IMG/VR virus record: IMGVR_UViG_3300049726_000091
Span: 1 to 62,802 of that record
Source: a virus
Length of the DNA: 62,802 nucleotides
Direction: 5' to 3' (one strand)
The translations under genes and the position numbers were made by a program. This document shows, one piece after another, positions 43,011-50,636 of the stretch. The notes below the pieces were generated by a model. That model saw nothing but the letters and a program-made list of their open reading frames with translations. It made no database searches and was not told the DNA's origin. Positions within the stretch are counted from its first letter, which is position 1. Each line of letters opens with the position of its first letter.

Positions 43011-43041
43011 AAAAGACTCACTTATTTAGTGGGTCTTTTTC
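43011..43041 (+). terminator. Terminator after the endonuclease gene
   Basis: Stem GACTCAC/GTGGGTC (with a G-U type pair) and loop TTATTTA, followed by T5; it is 18 bases beyond the stop. Confidence 0.8.
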
Positions 43042-43049
43042 ATTTTCAA

Positions 43050-43058
43050 GTATTTATA
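43050..43058 (+). promoter_or_regulatory. Late-type promoter element
   Basis: GTATTTATA, 30 bases before the ATG at 43089. Confidence 0.6.
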
Positions 43059-43088
43059 TAAAAATAACATAATTTTAAATAAGAAATA

Positions 43089-43436
43089 ATGACAAAAAAA
43101 AGTAAAAGGGATAAAATCAATAAAATTGAACAATCCATAGAAAAAACTAAAAAACAAGAAATAATTGAAATAGAAGAAGTTGATAATAAACCAATTGTTG
43201 AAGAAAAATCTGAAGTACAACCAGAAATTCTTTTAGATATACCACAAGAAATAATTATTGAGAATAATAATCTTTCAGATGAACAAGTAGCAATTAATGA
43301 ATTACCAAAAATTGAATTAGTTAATGAACCAATTAAAATAAAAATTGATGTTGCAATAAAACCAAAAAGAACTATTGAAAGTCTTGGTAAGGATGAATTT
43401 AGAATGTATCAAAGAACTGGTAGATTACCTGAATAA
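43089..43436 (+). CDS. Hypothetical acidic protein (115 aa)
   Basis: Highly charged, Glu/Ile/Lys-rich, likely extended or coiled coil (IEQSIEKTKKQEIIEIEEVD), ending FRMYQRTGRLPE. Located between sheath and tube. No known family; a small tail or assembly factor is possible. Confidence 0.55.
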   Translation: MTKKSKRDKINKIEQSIEKTKKQEIIEIEEVDNKPIVEEKSEVQPEILLDIPQEIIIENNNLSDEQVAINELPKIELVNEPIKIKIDVAIKPKRTIESLGKDEFRMYQRTGRLPE

Positions 43437-43443
43437 TATAAAA

Positions 43444-45108
43444 TTAATAAATTAACATATATTTCATGTTACCACAATCATATATATAATTATATTGATT
43501 TTCTTGCATTATTTCCTTTTCTGTTTTATTTTTATCAAAACCTTGTTTAACCAAAACATCTTTTCTAAATTTAAAACGATAATATCTAATTATTTCATTT
43601 TTTTTGAAATACCAATAGTTAGGTTCAGTATTTTTTATATAATTAAATCCTAATTGTTTATATAAATTACCTTGACTATATCTTCTGTCTGCAAATGTTA
43701 AAATTGACTTAGGTTTATAATTTTTTGTAAAATAACTTAATAACTTACTTGCCCCACCAATAACACTTGTATTAAGTTTATTACAAAATCTGTACATCTC
43801 ATATTCACCTTCAATATTGGTTTTATTACCCATTGCAATACGTTTTTTACCAAAAGTTATAACCGACACTAAATCATTATTATAAAACAAACCAATTTTA
43901 ACCTTAGAATTAATATTACCTTGTATGTGATTGTTATTTAAGAAATTAGAACAAGTTATATTATCAATTTTTTTGATAACACATTTTCTTGCAAAAACTT
44001 TATTTTCAACTATACCTAATTTAGATTTAATAATTGACTTGACAATTTCTTTTTTGTATATCCATTCATCTTCAAAGATATGAAGCAATTGTATGCCTAG
44101 TTGTTCACATTCTTCAGTTTTATTGAGATGATAATTTTTATCTTTAAATAAATTTGAATGCCAATAAAGTCCATCGAACTCAATACCCAATTTATTATCT
44201 GGTAAATATATATCAATTTCATTACCAAACAATATACTTCTATTACCAGTAATATAATTTATATTTAGGGTTTTTAAAAATTCTCTAATTTCAATTTCAC
44301 CAGTTGAGATACTACCACCCAATGGAAGTAATTTTGTTGACAATTCTGCGTTTGTATTAAATCTATTATTAGCAATATGTCTGGGTGTTTCAAAAATGTG
44401 ACCATCTGGATGTTTTATTACAATAATATCATTTTCCAAATAATTTAAAACAATATAATTTCTTTGTTTTATTTTTTTTTCAAAATAATCTTTATTCAGT
44501 TTAGATTTTTTTTGTTTATTTATGGTTAATGATAATGGATTTTCTACACCATATTTAAGGAAATTATTATCTTTTCTTTTATTTTTTATTATTTCTGATT
44601 GGATTGCAAATTCTTTCCCATATTTCAATAAATTTGTTTGTTTTGTTTTTTCTTTAATATCTGGATGTTCAAAGATATTACTAATATTATATTTATTTAG
44701 AATAGTATCACTTCTTTTCTTTTTAAAGATATTGAATTTTAATGGTGAATCAACACCATATTTTTTCAAACAGGTTTTTTTTGCTTTTTCAATTCTAATT
44801 TTACTAGAATTTTTACATTGTTTTGAACAATATGTTAAATAACCTTCACTAAATATACCTCTCCATTTAATATGTATTCCGCAATTATTACATTTAGGAA
44901 TTTCAATTATATTATATAAATAATTATATAATTTTTGTGTAAATGGAAAATCATTTGTTTTAAAAAAATTATCATGATAATTGTTAATTAAATCAATCAA
45001 ACCAATAAATTTAATTAATATGTGTTTTTCTTTTGTTTTATATCCCGAACCATTATTATTTAAAAAATAATTAATTAATTCCGATTTTGATATATTTTTC
45101 TCAATCAT
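43444..45108 (-). CDS. Homing-type endonuclease: Vsr-like nuclease plus Mom/GNAT-like domain
   Basis: The 554-residue product matches the 36361 protein closely in its C-terminal half, down to DNA level. Features: a degenerate N-terminal finger (CNNCGIHIKWRGIFSEGYLT and later Cys), about three repeats (KKTCLKKYGVDSPLKFNIFK), a PDGHIFETPRH motif shared with 41424, a Vsr-like nuclease ([20 protein letters not shown]) and LLHIFEDEW, then [36 protein letters not shown] and PNYWYF. It lies antisense upstream of the tube gene, with which it shares a symmetric promoter region. Confidence 0.77.
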   Translation of the reverse strand: MIEKNISKSELINYFLNNNGSGYKTKEKHILIKFIGLIDLINNYHDNFFKTNDFPFTQKLYNYLYNIIEIPKCNNCGIHIKWRGIFSEGYLTYCSKQCKNSSKIRIEKAKKTCLKKYGVDSPLKFNIFKKKRSDTILNKYNISNIFEHPDIKEKTKQTNLLKYGKEFAIQSEIIKNKRKDNNFLKYGVENPLSLTINKQKKSKLNKDYFEKKIKQRNYIVLNYLENDIIVIKHPDGHIFETPRHIANNRFNTNAELSTKLLPLGGSISTGEIEIREFLKTLNINYITGNRSILFGNEIDIYLPDNKLGIEFDGLYWHSNLFKDKNYHLNKTEECEQLGIQLLHIFEDEWIYKKEIVKSIIKSKLGIVENKVFARKCVIKKIDNITCSNFLNNNHIQGNINSKVKIGLFYNNDLVSVITFGKKRIAMGNKTNIEGEYEMYRFCNKLNTSVIGGASKLLSYFTKNYKPKSILTFADRRYSQGNLYKQLGFNYIKNTEPNYWYFKKNEIIRYYRFKFRKDVLVKQGFDKNKTEKEIMQENQYNYIYDCGNMKYMLIY

Positions 45109-45109
45109 A

Positions 45110-45118
45110 GTATTTATA
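45110..45118 (+). promoter_or_regulatory. Late-type promoter element, tube gene
   Basis: GTATTTATA with a 64-base leader to the tube ATG, similar in length to the sheath leader. Confidence 0.55.
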
Positions 45119-45172
45119 ATTAAATTATGTAAAGATAATTTTAAAAATAATAATATTAACGTAAATTATAAA

Positions 45173-45181
45173 TATAAATAC
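45173..45181 (-). promoter_or_regulatory. Late-type promoter element, endonuclease gene
   Basis: GTATTTATA on the minus strand with a 64-base leader to ATG 45108, the mirror image of the tube arrangement. Confidence 0.55.
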
Positions 45182-45182
45182 T

Positions 45183-45674
45183 ATGGCAGGAGAAATGATA
45201 AGAACGATTCCGTTTAAATACGAACCAAAAAGAGTTAATAGGTTCTTTGCGGAATTCTCAGATACAATCGGACTTGAAGTATGGCAAGTACAAAAGTTCA
45301 AAAGACCTTCATTAAAAATCAATAGTGTTCCAATTCAATATATGAATGAACAAAACTATGTAGCTGGTAGATATACATGGGATACAATGTCAATTACATT
45401 TATTGACCCAATCGGTCCTTCTACTTCACAAATTCTTATGGAATGGGTTCGTTTACACGCTGAATCACTTACAGGTCGTATGGGTTATGCTGCAGGATAT
45501 AAAAAAGATATTTATTTAAAGGCATTAGACCCAACTGGCGTTGAAATTGAAAAATGGACACTTGAACAATGTATGATTACATCAATTGATTTTATGGATA
45601 ATGATTATAGTAGTGATGAATTAACAAACGTGGTTTTAGAAATTCAACCTTGGAGATGTATACTTAATTTATAA
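45183..45674 (+). CDS. gp19: Tail tube protein (gp19-like)
   Basis: The 163-residue product (T4 gp19: 163) polymerises into the inner tail tube. Typical features: FKYEPKRVNRFFAEFSDTIG, VQKFKRPSLKI, the loop QYMNEQNYVAGRYTWD, and the C-terminal EQCMITSIDFMDNDYSSDEL with EIQPWRCIL. Its position after the sheath fits T4. Codon choice looks like that of the capsid gene, as for a highly expressed protein. A terminator overlaps its downstream neighbour's 3' end. Confidence 0.95.
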   Translation: MAGEMIRTIPFKYEPKRVNRFFAEFSDTIGLEVWQVQKFKRPSLKINSVPIQYMNEQNYVAGRYTWDTMSITFIDPIGPSTSQILMEWVRLHAESLTGRMGYAAGYKKDIYLKALDPTGVEIEKWTLEQCMITSIDFMDNDYSSDELTNVVLEIQPWRCILNL

Positions 45675-45678
45675 TCAA

Positions 45679-46503
45679 TTAGTTAAGTATTAAAAAGCCA
45701 CTTAATTGTGGCTTTTTTAATGTAGATAATTCAGCAATTCTATTATTCATAATTAGATTAACATAATATGACCTATCTTTAGCTTCAATTAATTCATATG
45801 AATCATTATTATGTGAAAACCAAACAATATATGATTTACCAAGTTTAACACCAGTAATTTTTTCAATAATATATTTATATAAACCAAGTTGTAATGAATA
45901 TGTTTCTAAATCACAATCTTCTAATAAATATAATTCATTAAGTAAATGTCTTCCTTTATTTTCTTTACTAAATTTTTTATTTGTTTTCCAATCATAAATT
46001 TGGAACACTCCCATTTTAATATTATAAAATAAAATATCAAGCATTCCACCAATCAATGATTCTTTATCATATACAATCATTTCAGTTCGAATTGGTATTA
46101 ATTTATTATGTACATCATTATAAAATTTATCAACATGTTTTTTTGTTATTAAATATTCACTTAATACAGGGTCAAAACCAAATTCATTTAAAATTAATTG
46201 TTTTGGATATTCGAATATTTTATTTTGAAATAGATTTTCAGCATAATCATGTATTGCAGAACCTTTAATAGTACCTTTTTTATTTATAAAATTCCATGCT
46301 CTTTTAATTATTTCGGGACTTATATTAAATTCATTACCTTTACAATCAGACCAAAATTCTTCATCAAAATCTTCTTGATATTTATGAATTAAAGTAGTTA
46401 CAGATATTAATTCTTTACCATCAATATAATATTTATGTGGTTCATCATAAAATGTAATATCATTAAATGATGTAAATAATTCATTAGGTATTTGAATATT
46501 CAT
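45679..46503 (-). CDS. PD-(D/E)xK exonuclease (RecB/Cas4-type)
   Basis: The 274-residue product has the RecB-family nuclease set: His in KGSAIHDYAENL (about 81), GGMLDILFYN (Asp about 154), IYDWKTNKKF (Asp about 168 and Lys 170), and the QxxxY motif in YSLQLGLYKYI (about 205). These are the metal-binding and catalytic positions of exonucleases acting in recombination or DNA processing. It is last in the minus-strand operon that starts at 50109. Its last codons contain the hairpin that ends the tube transcript. Confidence 0.88.
   Translation of the reverse strand: MNIQIPNELFTSFNDITFYDEPHKYYIDGKELISVTTLIHKYQEDFDEEFWSDCKGNEFNISPEIIKRAWNFINKKGTIKGSAIHDYAENLFQNKIFEYPKQLILNEFGFDPVLSEYLITKKHVDKFYNDVHNKLIPIRTEMIVYDKESLIGGMLDILFYNIKMGVFQIYDWKTNKKFSKENKGRHLLNELYLLEDCDLETYSLQLGLYKYIIEKITGVKLGKSYIVWFSHNNDSYELIEAKDRSYYVNLIMNNRIAELSTLKKPQLSGFLILN
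45689..45719. terminator. Terminator inside the nuclease's final codons
   Basis: Stem AAAAAGCCAC paired with GTGGCTTTTT, loop TTAATT, then T-rich. For plus transcription it ends the tube gene; on the minus strand it codes for KKPQLSGF. Confidence 0.85.
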
Positions 46504-46525
46504 AGATTGTAAAGGTATAAATTAA

Positions 46526-47446
46526 TTAATTAATTACAATATTTTTTTGTAATATTAGGTCTAATTGTAATTGTTCTAATTTATTGATGATAGCTGATTT
46601 ATCGGCAGGAAGTACTGAATATCCATGTATATGATTAATTATTGCATCTCTAAAAACGTTTAATGCTTCGACAATAATATCCCCTCTTCCAAGTGGATGT
46701 CCTTCATTAAATATTCTTGTTCTATCATCAGAAGTTAGTCTTGCTGCTTTAAATTGTGGATTTCCAGTATGTGAAATTATTGCAATTTTATCACTTGTAA
46801 TTATAGTATTACTATAATAACAAGTTGATGTATTATTTATAGTAGCAGTTGTTGTATTATTTATTGGTTCAAAAACTAAACTAATTTCAGCAGGATTTTT
46901 TGTATTTAATTTTAATATGTTATCATTTTCATGTTTACCTGCTCTAATATGTACTTCATTTATTCTTAATATTACATCAGTATTAATTCTACCAATAATT
47001 GCAATATCAGTTTTTATTGGAAATACGCCATCAGCATCAGGATATGTTGATGCTGCTTTTTCTGGATTAACTAATGCATAATTTGTTGTAGATGTTGCGG
47101 TAAATTTAGAATCAAACCCTATTTTATGTATTTGAGATATGATACTACCTGTCCAAAATCGACTTCTCATTGGAAATTTAATATCTTCAAGAAATACTCT
47201 AACTAATTCGCCAATTTGAGGATACTGATAAATAAATCTGGGTATTAATGGATAACACCAAGGTAAATCATTAATATCTGTTGTACGATTATCTAAATCT
47301 GGTATTTTTACTTTAATTCTACCACCATCAGCATCATCATCAATACTCATAACTTCACCATAGTATATTGTTCTTTGTGGAGTAATTGTGGGTTGCTGTT
47401 GTTTGTTAGGATTACTTGTTTGTATATATGGTTTATTATATGACAT
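46526..47446 (-). CDS. Baseplate central spike protein with OB fold (gp5/gp45-like)
   Basis: The 306-residue product begins with a proline/glutamine-rich tail, then TIYYGEVMSIDDDADGGRIK (about 26-45) and VKIPDLDNRTTD, a typical OB-fold domain of gp5-type spikes, with GELVRVFLEDIKFPMRSRFW (about 81-100) as the second half. A repetitive beta region (NNTTTATINNTSTC) and a conserved FNEGHPLGRGDIIVEALNVF helix follow. No lysozyme domain, unlike T4 gp5; the lytic activity is supplied by the separate transglycosylase. Membrane-piercing function is inferred from the fold. Confidence 0.8.
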   Translation of the reverse strand: MSYNKPYIQTSNPNKQQQPTITPQRTIYYGEVMSIDDDADGGRIKVKIPDLDNRTTDINDLPWCYPLIPRFIYQYPQIGELVRVFLEDIKFPMRSRFWTGSIISQIHKIGFDSKFTATSTTNYALVNPEKAASTYPDADGVFPIKTDIAIIGRINTDVILRINEVHIRAGKHENDNILKLNTKNPAEISLVFEPINNTTTATINNTSTCYYSNTIITSDKIAIISHTGNPQFKAARLTSDDRTRIFNEGHPLGRGDIIVEALNVFRDAIINHIHGYSVLPADKSAIINKLEQLQLDLILQKNIVIN

Positions 47447-47448
47447 AT

Positions 47449-47652
47449 TTATATTGTTATTTTTTCAATTATCACAACATAATTTTTTTCAAGTTCATCT
47501 AATAATACAAGTTTTTCATTGATTAATTTTTCAAGCTCTTCTATTTGAAAACTATAATCAACAATTTCTTGCTTTAAAGCATCATGTTTTGTTTTAATAT
47601 CATTACCTATTTTAAGTAATTCAATTGGCGTATATTTGCTATAATCTTCCAT
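47449..47652 (-). CDS. Short coiled-coil protein (67 aa)
   Basis: Nearly all helical with leucine/isoleucine heptads (QIEELEKLINEKLVLLDELE). Its ATG at 47652 is read inside the tube-like short ORF in another frame; the spike gene starts two bases after its stop. No known family. Confidence 0.5.
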   Translation of the reverse strand: MEDYSKYTPIELLKIGNDIKTKHDALKQEIVDYSFQIEELEKLINEKLVLLDELEKNYVVIIEKITI

Positions 47653-47774
47653 TTATTATTAATTAATTTTGGTAATATTATATTTTGTACCACAAATGGT
47701 TCAATATTAATGTCATTAAATTTAATTGCAAATCTATCTTTTCTTTTGGGTTCATAATTAGTTTGTACTTTCAT
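47607..47774 (-). CDS. Short ORF resembling a tail-tube N-terminus (possible remnant)
   Basis: ATG 47774 to TAG 47607, 55 residues: MKVQTNYEPKRKDRFAIKFN, then IEPFVVQNIILPKL. Compare the tube protein's FKYEPKRVNRFFAEFSDT and VWQVQKFKRPSL. It stops before the rest of the tube fold, so it is either a small protein in its own right or a truncated tube/tube-initiator relative. It overlaps the next coiled-coil gene by 46 bases. Confidence 0.45.
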   Translation of the reverse strand: MKVQTNYEPKRKDRFAIKFNDINIEPFVVQNIILPKLINNKWKIIANIRQLNYLK

Positions 47775-47779
47775 GTTAT

Positions 47780-48187
47780 TTATTGTATTACTCCAAATGC
47801 AGTCATTATTATTATTGTTGAACCATACACAGAAACAGGTCCTGATGGTGAAGTGCCTGTTCCTGTGAGAGTTATTCCGGGTGGAACTGCTACAGTAATA
47901 ACAGCATCCTGTTGAAATGCTTTGATTATTTCTTCAATTCGAATTCTTTCCATAATTTCATCAGGATTAACACCACCTGAAGGTAAAACACCAACAGGTA
48001 ATCCCGCTTCACTTTTTCTGGCAATAATACGTGATGCAATTTTAGTTGGTGATAGACCGGGACGTAATGGAACACCAATTAATATCATTGGTGTTGGAAT
48101 AGGTGGCGGTCCACCAAGAGATGAAAGACTTAATACTTTATTAAATCCCCCAATAATTGCATTAATACTACTATAATCAATTGCCAT
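47780..48187 (-). CDS. Hypothetical virion-associated protein (135 aa)
   Basis: Gly/Pro/Ile-rich, with LIGVPLRPGLSPTKIASRII and EEIIKAFQQDAVITVAVPPG and repeated TGTGTSPSG-like turns. It lies in the spike operon, immediately before the small genes, so probably a baseplate part. No family recognised. Confidence 0.5.
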   Translation of the reverse strand: MAIDYSSINAIIGGFNKVLSLSSLGGPPPIPTPMILIGVPLRPGLSPTKIASRIIARKSEAGLPVGVLPSGGVNPDEIMERIRIEEIIKAFQQDAVITVAVPPGITLTGTGTSPSGPVSVYGSTIIIMTAFGVIQ

Positions 48188-48188
48188 G

Positions 48189-48368
48189 TTACTTATTTGC
48201 CTTTAGTTCTTTAATACTAATCCATTTCCAACCCAAAAACCATTTGGTCATCAGTATCCTGAACCAATTTGGTTTTACAGTTGTTGCGAGTTGTGTGCCT
48301 TCTATATCACCATTATCAATGAGATAAACGCCCACAAACTGTTTGTTTAATTTTTGGTCTACTATCAT
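48189..48368 (-). CDS. Short protein (59 aa) in the baseplate operon
   Basis: ATG 48368 to TAA 48189 gives MIVDQKLNKQFVGVYLIDNG and ends with WFLGWKWISIKELKANK. Coding is supported by the tight fit between neighbours (16 bases downstream of the 48385 gene's stop and one base before the next start). Tryptophan/basic C-terminus; no family known. Confidence 0.55.
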   Translation of the reverse strand: MIVDQKLNKQFVGVYLIDNGDIEGTQLATTVKPNWFRILMTKWFLGWKWISIKELKANK

Positions 48369-48384
48369 ATTATTTATTTAAAAT

Positions 48385-49710
48385 TTATCCTGTTAAACTT
48401 GATGCAATATTACTTGTACCAGTTAAACTTAAAATTATATTAATATATTGATTTATTTTTTCTTTAATTACTTTTTTTATTACTGGTGTTAATAATTTTA
48501 TTAGATATAAAATTGCTAATGCAAAAATAAATTCTGCAACTATTTTTATTATTTCTTTTGCAATACATTTAATACAAATCTTAAATTTTTTCATATCATC
48601 CTTTGGATTGCTAATTAATACAACTCCATTATTTTCAAAAGCACTCATTACACCCAATAATACTCTAATTTGTGGTGCAGTAGTTACAGCTAATAACATT
48701 GCCATTGTAATTGCACCAATTATTTTTTGAAAAAATCCATCTTTTATTGTTTGTTTATTTTCTGTAGATGTTTCTGTATTATTACTTTGGTCAATTGTTG
48801 CTTCTACGGCATTACCAACTGCAAATGGGTCAGTTGACCCAGATATTGATGAAACTAAATTTTTAAAATCATCATACGATAATTGTGCTGGCATAATACC
48901 ACAACCCATATCATAATTTACAACACCATCAACCATTTCACGTGCTTTTTGAAGTAAATCTGCATAATCACTTGGTGAAATTGTAAATGAATCATCATCA
49001 TTTAATAATTGTTCCAACATTTTTTGAATTTGTAATTCATCGTATGTTTGTTGTATTGTTTTATTTCGTTTATTTGTAAGTGTACCATAAATACTATCCA
49101 TAGTATTACTTACAATTTCTTTCTGGTCAAGTATTTGCGCATTATCAATATAATTACTAAAATAATCACCAATATTTGAACTACTACTATTATGGGGTTT
49201 TATATTAAAACTATCTGATGTTGCATTATAATTAATTGTCATATTATTATATGGAGTATCAGTACCAGAATTTAAAATAGCATCATGTGCTGAACTATCA
49301 AAATTTGGAGTAGAAGTATTATATAATAAACTACCTTCACTTGAATTTTTATCAACTTTATATTTACCTGTGGTATCAACATTTTTTACTGGCATTATAA
49401 CACCGTCTGATGCATATGTTGATGGTAATGCATCCCCAGAATTTGAATGTATAAATTGTTTTTTTAGTGCTGTTTTTAATTTTGGTTCTGAATTACCAAC
49501 AACTTTTGTAAGCATTTGTCCCACCACTAATTTTAACGCTTCACTACCAGCAACAGTTTTTAATACATCAAGTAAAAACGGAATTATATCTTTTTTATTA
49601 TTAACAGATGGATATAAATCAGTTGACCTTGGTGTTTTTTGTTGTTGATTTAATGAAGTATATGCACCAATAGTGGTAAAAACACCTCTTTTGTTATCAG
49701 ATAAACTCAT
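48385..49710 (-). CDS. Probable baseplate or tail protein with hydrophobic C-terminus (441 aa)
   Basis: N-terminal region includes KKDIIPFLLDVLKTVAGSEA and KLVVGQMLTKVVG; the middle is Ser/Asn-rich; a Cys-rich turn (YDMGCGIMPAQLSYDD) follows at about 260. The last 110 residues hold two to three hydrophobic helices (IGAITMAMLLAVTTAPQIRV, AEFIFALAILYLIKLL). Such a tail could insert into a membrane during infection, but the protein lies in a virion operon and its function is not recognisable. Confidence 0.5.
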   Translation of the reverse strand: MSLSDNKRGVFTTIGAYTSLNQQQKTPRSTDLYPSVNNKKDIIPFLLDVLKTVAGSEALKLVVGQMLTKVVGNSEPKLKTALKKQFIHSNSGDALPSTYASDGVIMPVKNVDTTGKYKVDKNSSEGSLLYNTSTPNFDSSAHDAILNSGTDTPYNNMTINYNATSDSFNIKPHNSSSSNIGDYFSNYIDNAQILDQKEIVSNTMDSIYGTLTNKRNKTIQQTYDELQIQKMLEQLLNDDDSFTISPSDYADLLQKAREMVDGVVNYDMGCGIMPAQLSYDDFKNLVSSISGSTDPFAVGNAVEATIDQSNNTETSTENKQTIKDGFFQKIIGAITMAMLLAVTTAPQIRVLLGVMSAFENNGVVLISNPKDDMKKFKICIKCIAKEIIKIVAEFIFALAILYLIKLLTPVIKKVIKEKINQYINIILSLTGTSNIASSLTG

Positions 49711-49716
49711 TATTCG

Positions 49717-50109
49717 TTATTTTTTTTTATTTTCTTTTTTCTCCAATTCATCGGCAACGAATTTAAGTAATTCGTTTCTTCTGTCAGTAGTTACTTCACT
49801 CTTTTCTTCTTCTCTATTGCTTTTATAATTATTATTAAAACCACCAACCTTATTATCAAAAACAACTTCTTTTAAATAACGAAGTAACATGATTTTTTGG
49901 TCTTGGTTTTTAGCTTCAGCAGCAATTAATTTTACAATTTGGTCACCAATAGCTTGAACTTCGCCACTTTCTTTTACTTTAGTTTCCCATTTTGTAAAAA
50001 GTCTAGTAATTTTTGCTTTTATGTTATGAGATTCGTCATAAATTTCTTGAAGTAATTTATTTACGCTTTCTTCATCAAATTTTAATTGTTTACGAGTTGG
50101 TCTTGGCAT
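49717..50109 (-). CDS. Hypothetical helical protein, first of the baseplate operon
   Basis: The 130-residue product is strongly helical and charged (MPRPTRKQLKFDEESVNKLL, then VQAIGDQIVKLIAAEAKNQD), ending in a Lys/Glu/Asn tail. A late-type element lies 20 bases upstream, so this gene starts the operon through to the nuclease at 45679. No family recognised. Confidence 0.6.
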   Translation of the reverse strand: MPRPTRKQLKFDEESVNKLLQEIYDESHNIKAKITRLFTKWETKVKESGEVQAIGDQIVKLIAAEAKNQDQKIMLLRYLKEVVFDNKVGGFNNNYKSNREEEKSEVTTDRRNELLKFVADELEKKENKKK

Positions 50110-50129
50110 AATTTTATAGTTTTAGTACA

Positions 50130-50138
50130 TATAAATAC
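50130..50138 (-). promoter_or_regulatory. Late-type promoter element, spike operon
   Basis: GTATTTATA on the minus strand, 20 bases before ATG 50109. Confidence 0.6.
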
Positions 50139-50141
50139 ACA

Positions 50142-50636
50142 TTAATTAGAAAGTGGATTTATCATAAAAATATCAAGAATTCCATTATATTTAAGTTTTT
50201 TACTTTCTGGATAATTTATAATATTTATATTTTCAAGATTAACGTCATGTACAATATTTAAATTTTTATCAATAATAACTGCATGTGTTGTGGGTGGTTT
50301 ATCATTTGGATTATAATATTTAGGTGAATATACACTTGCATAGAAATATCCTTTAACTCCTTCCATATTTTTTAATCTATAAAATTCGGTTCGTAATTTA
50401 ACAGTTGGTATTCCTTCTCTTTTATTTATTGTTCTATATTGATTATTATTATAAAGACCACCATCATAATTATATCCATATTTATGTAAAAAATGATAAA
50501 ACGTATTAAACCATTCGTGTCCTAATGTATTAAAATTTGGTACTTCTTCGAGAGATAATTCAAGTAAACTGGCAATTGCTGCTTGCATACAATTACCATG
50601 ACTTTTATCAATTATTGTTTGATAAATTTTAATCAT
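50142..50636 (-). CDS. Papain/C39-like cysteine peptidase homologue
   Basis: 164 residues. Near the N-terminus, DKSHGNCMQAAIASLLELSL (about 11-30) places Cys16 at the start of a helix, as in C39/papain-like enzymes; later THAVIIDKNLNIVHDV (about 121-136) offers the His and an Asp. The order Cys...His...Asp fits a papain-like triad. Substrate unknown; similar short proteins occur in many phages. Overlaps the sigma-factor gene by eight bases. Confidence 0.65.
   Translation of the reverse strand: MIKIYQTIIDKSHGNCMQAAIASLLELSLEEVPNFNTLGHEWFNTFYHFLHKYGYNYDGGLYNNNQYRTINKREGIPTVKLRTEFYRLKNMEGVKGYFYASVYSPKYYNPNDKPPTTHAVIIDKNLNIVHDVNLENINIINYPESKKLKYNGILDIFMINPLSN

Larger units (their letters stand above)
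45106..45185. repeat. 13-base perfect inverted repeat containing both start codons and both promoters
   Basis: CATAGTATTTATA (45106-45118) and TATAAATACTATG (45173-45185). The left arm holds the plus promoter and the minus start codon; the right arm holds the minus promoter and the plus start codon. Confidence 0.9.

Noticed and set aside
47685-48176. Plus-strand ORFs opposite the 47780 gene
   Set aside because: Pro/Ile-rich mirror of the minus-strand gene; operon spacing supports the minus strand.
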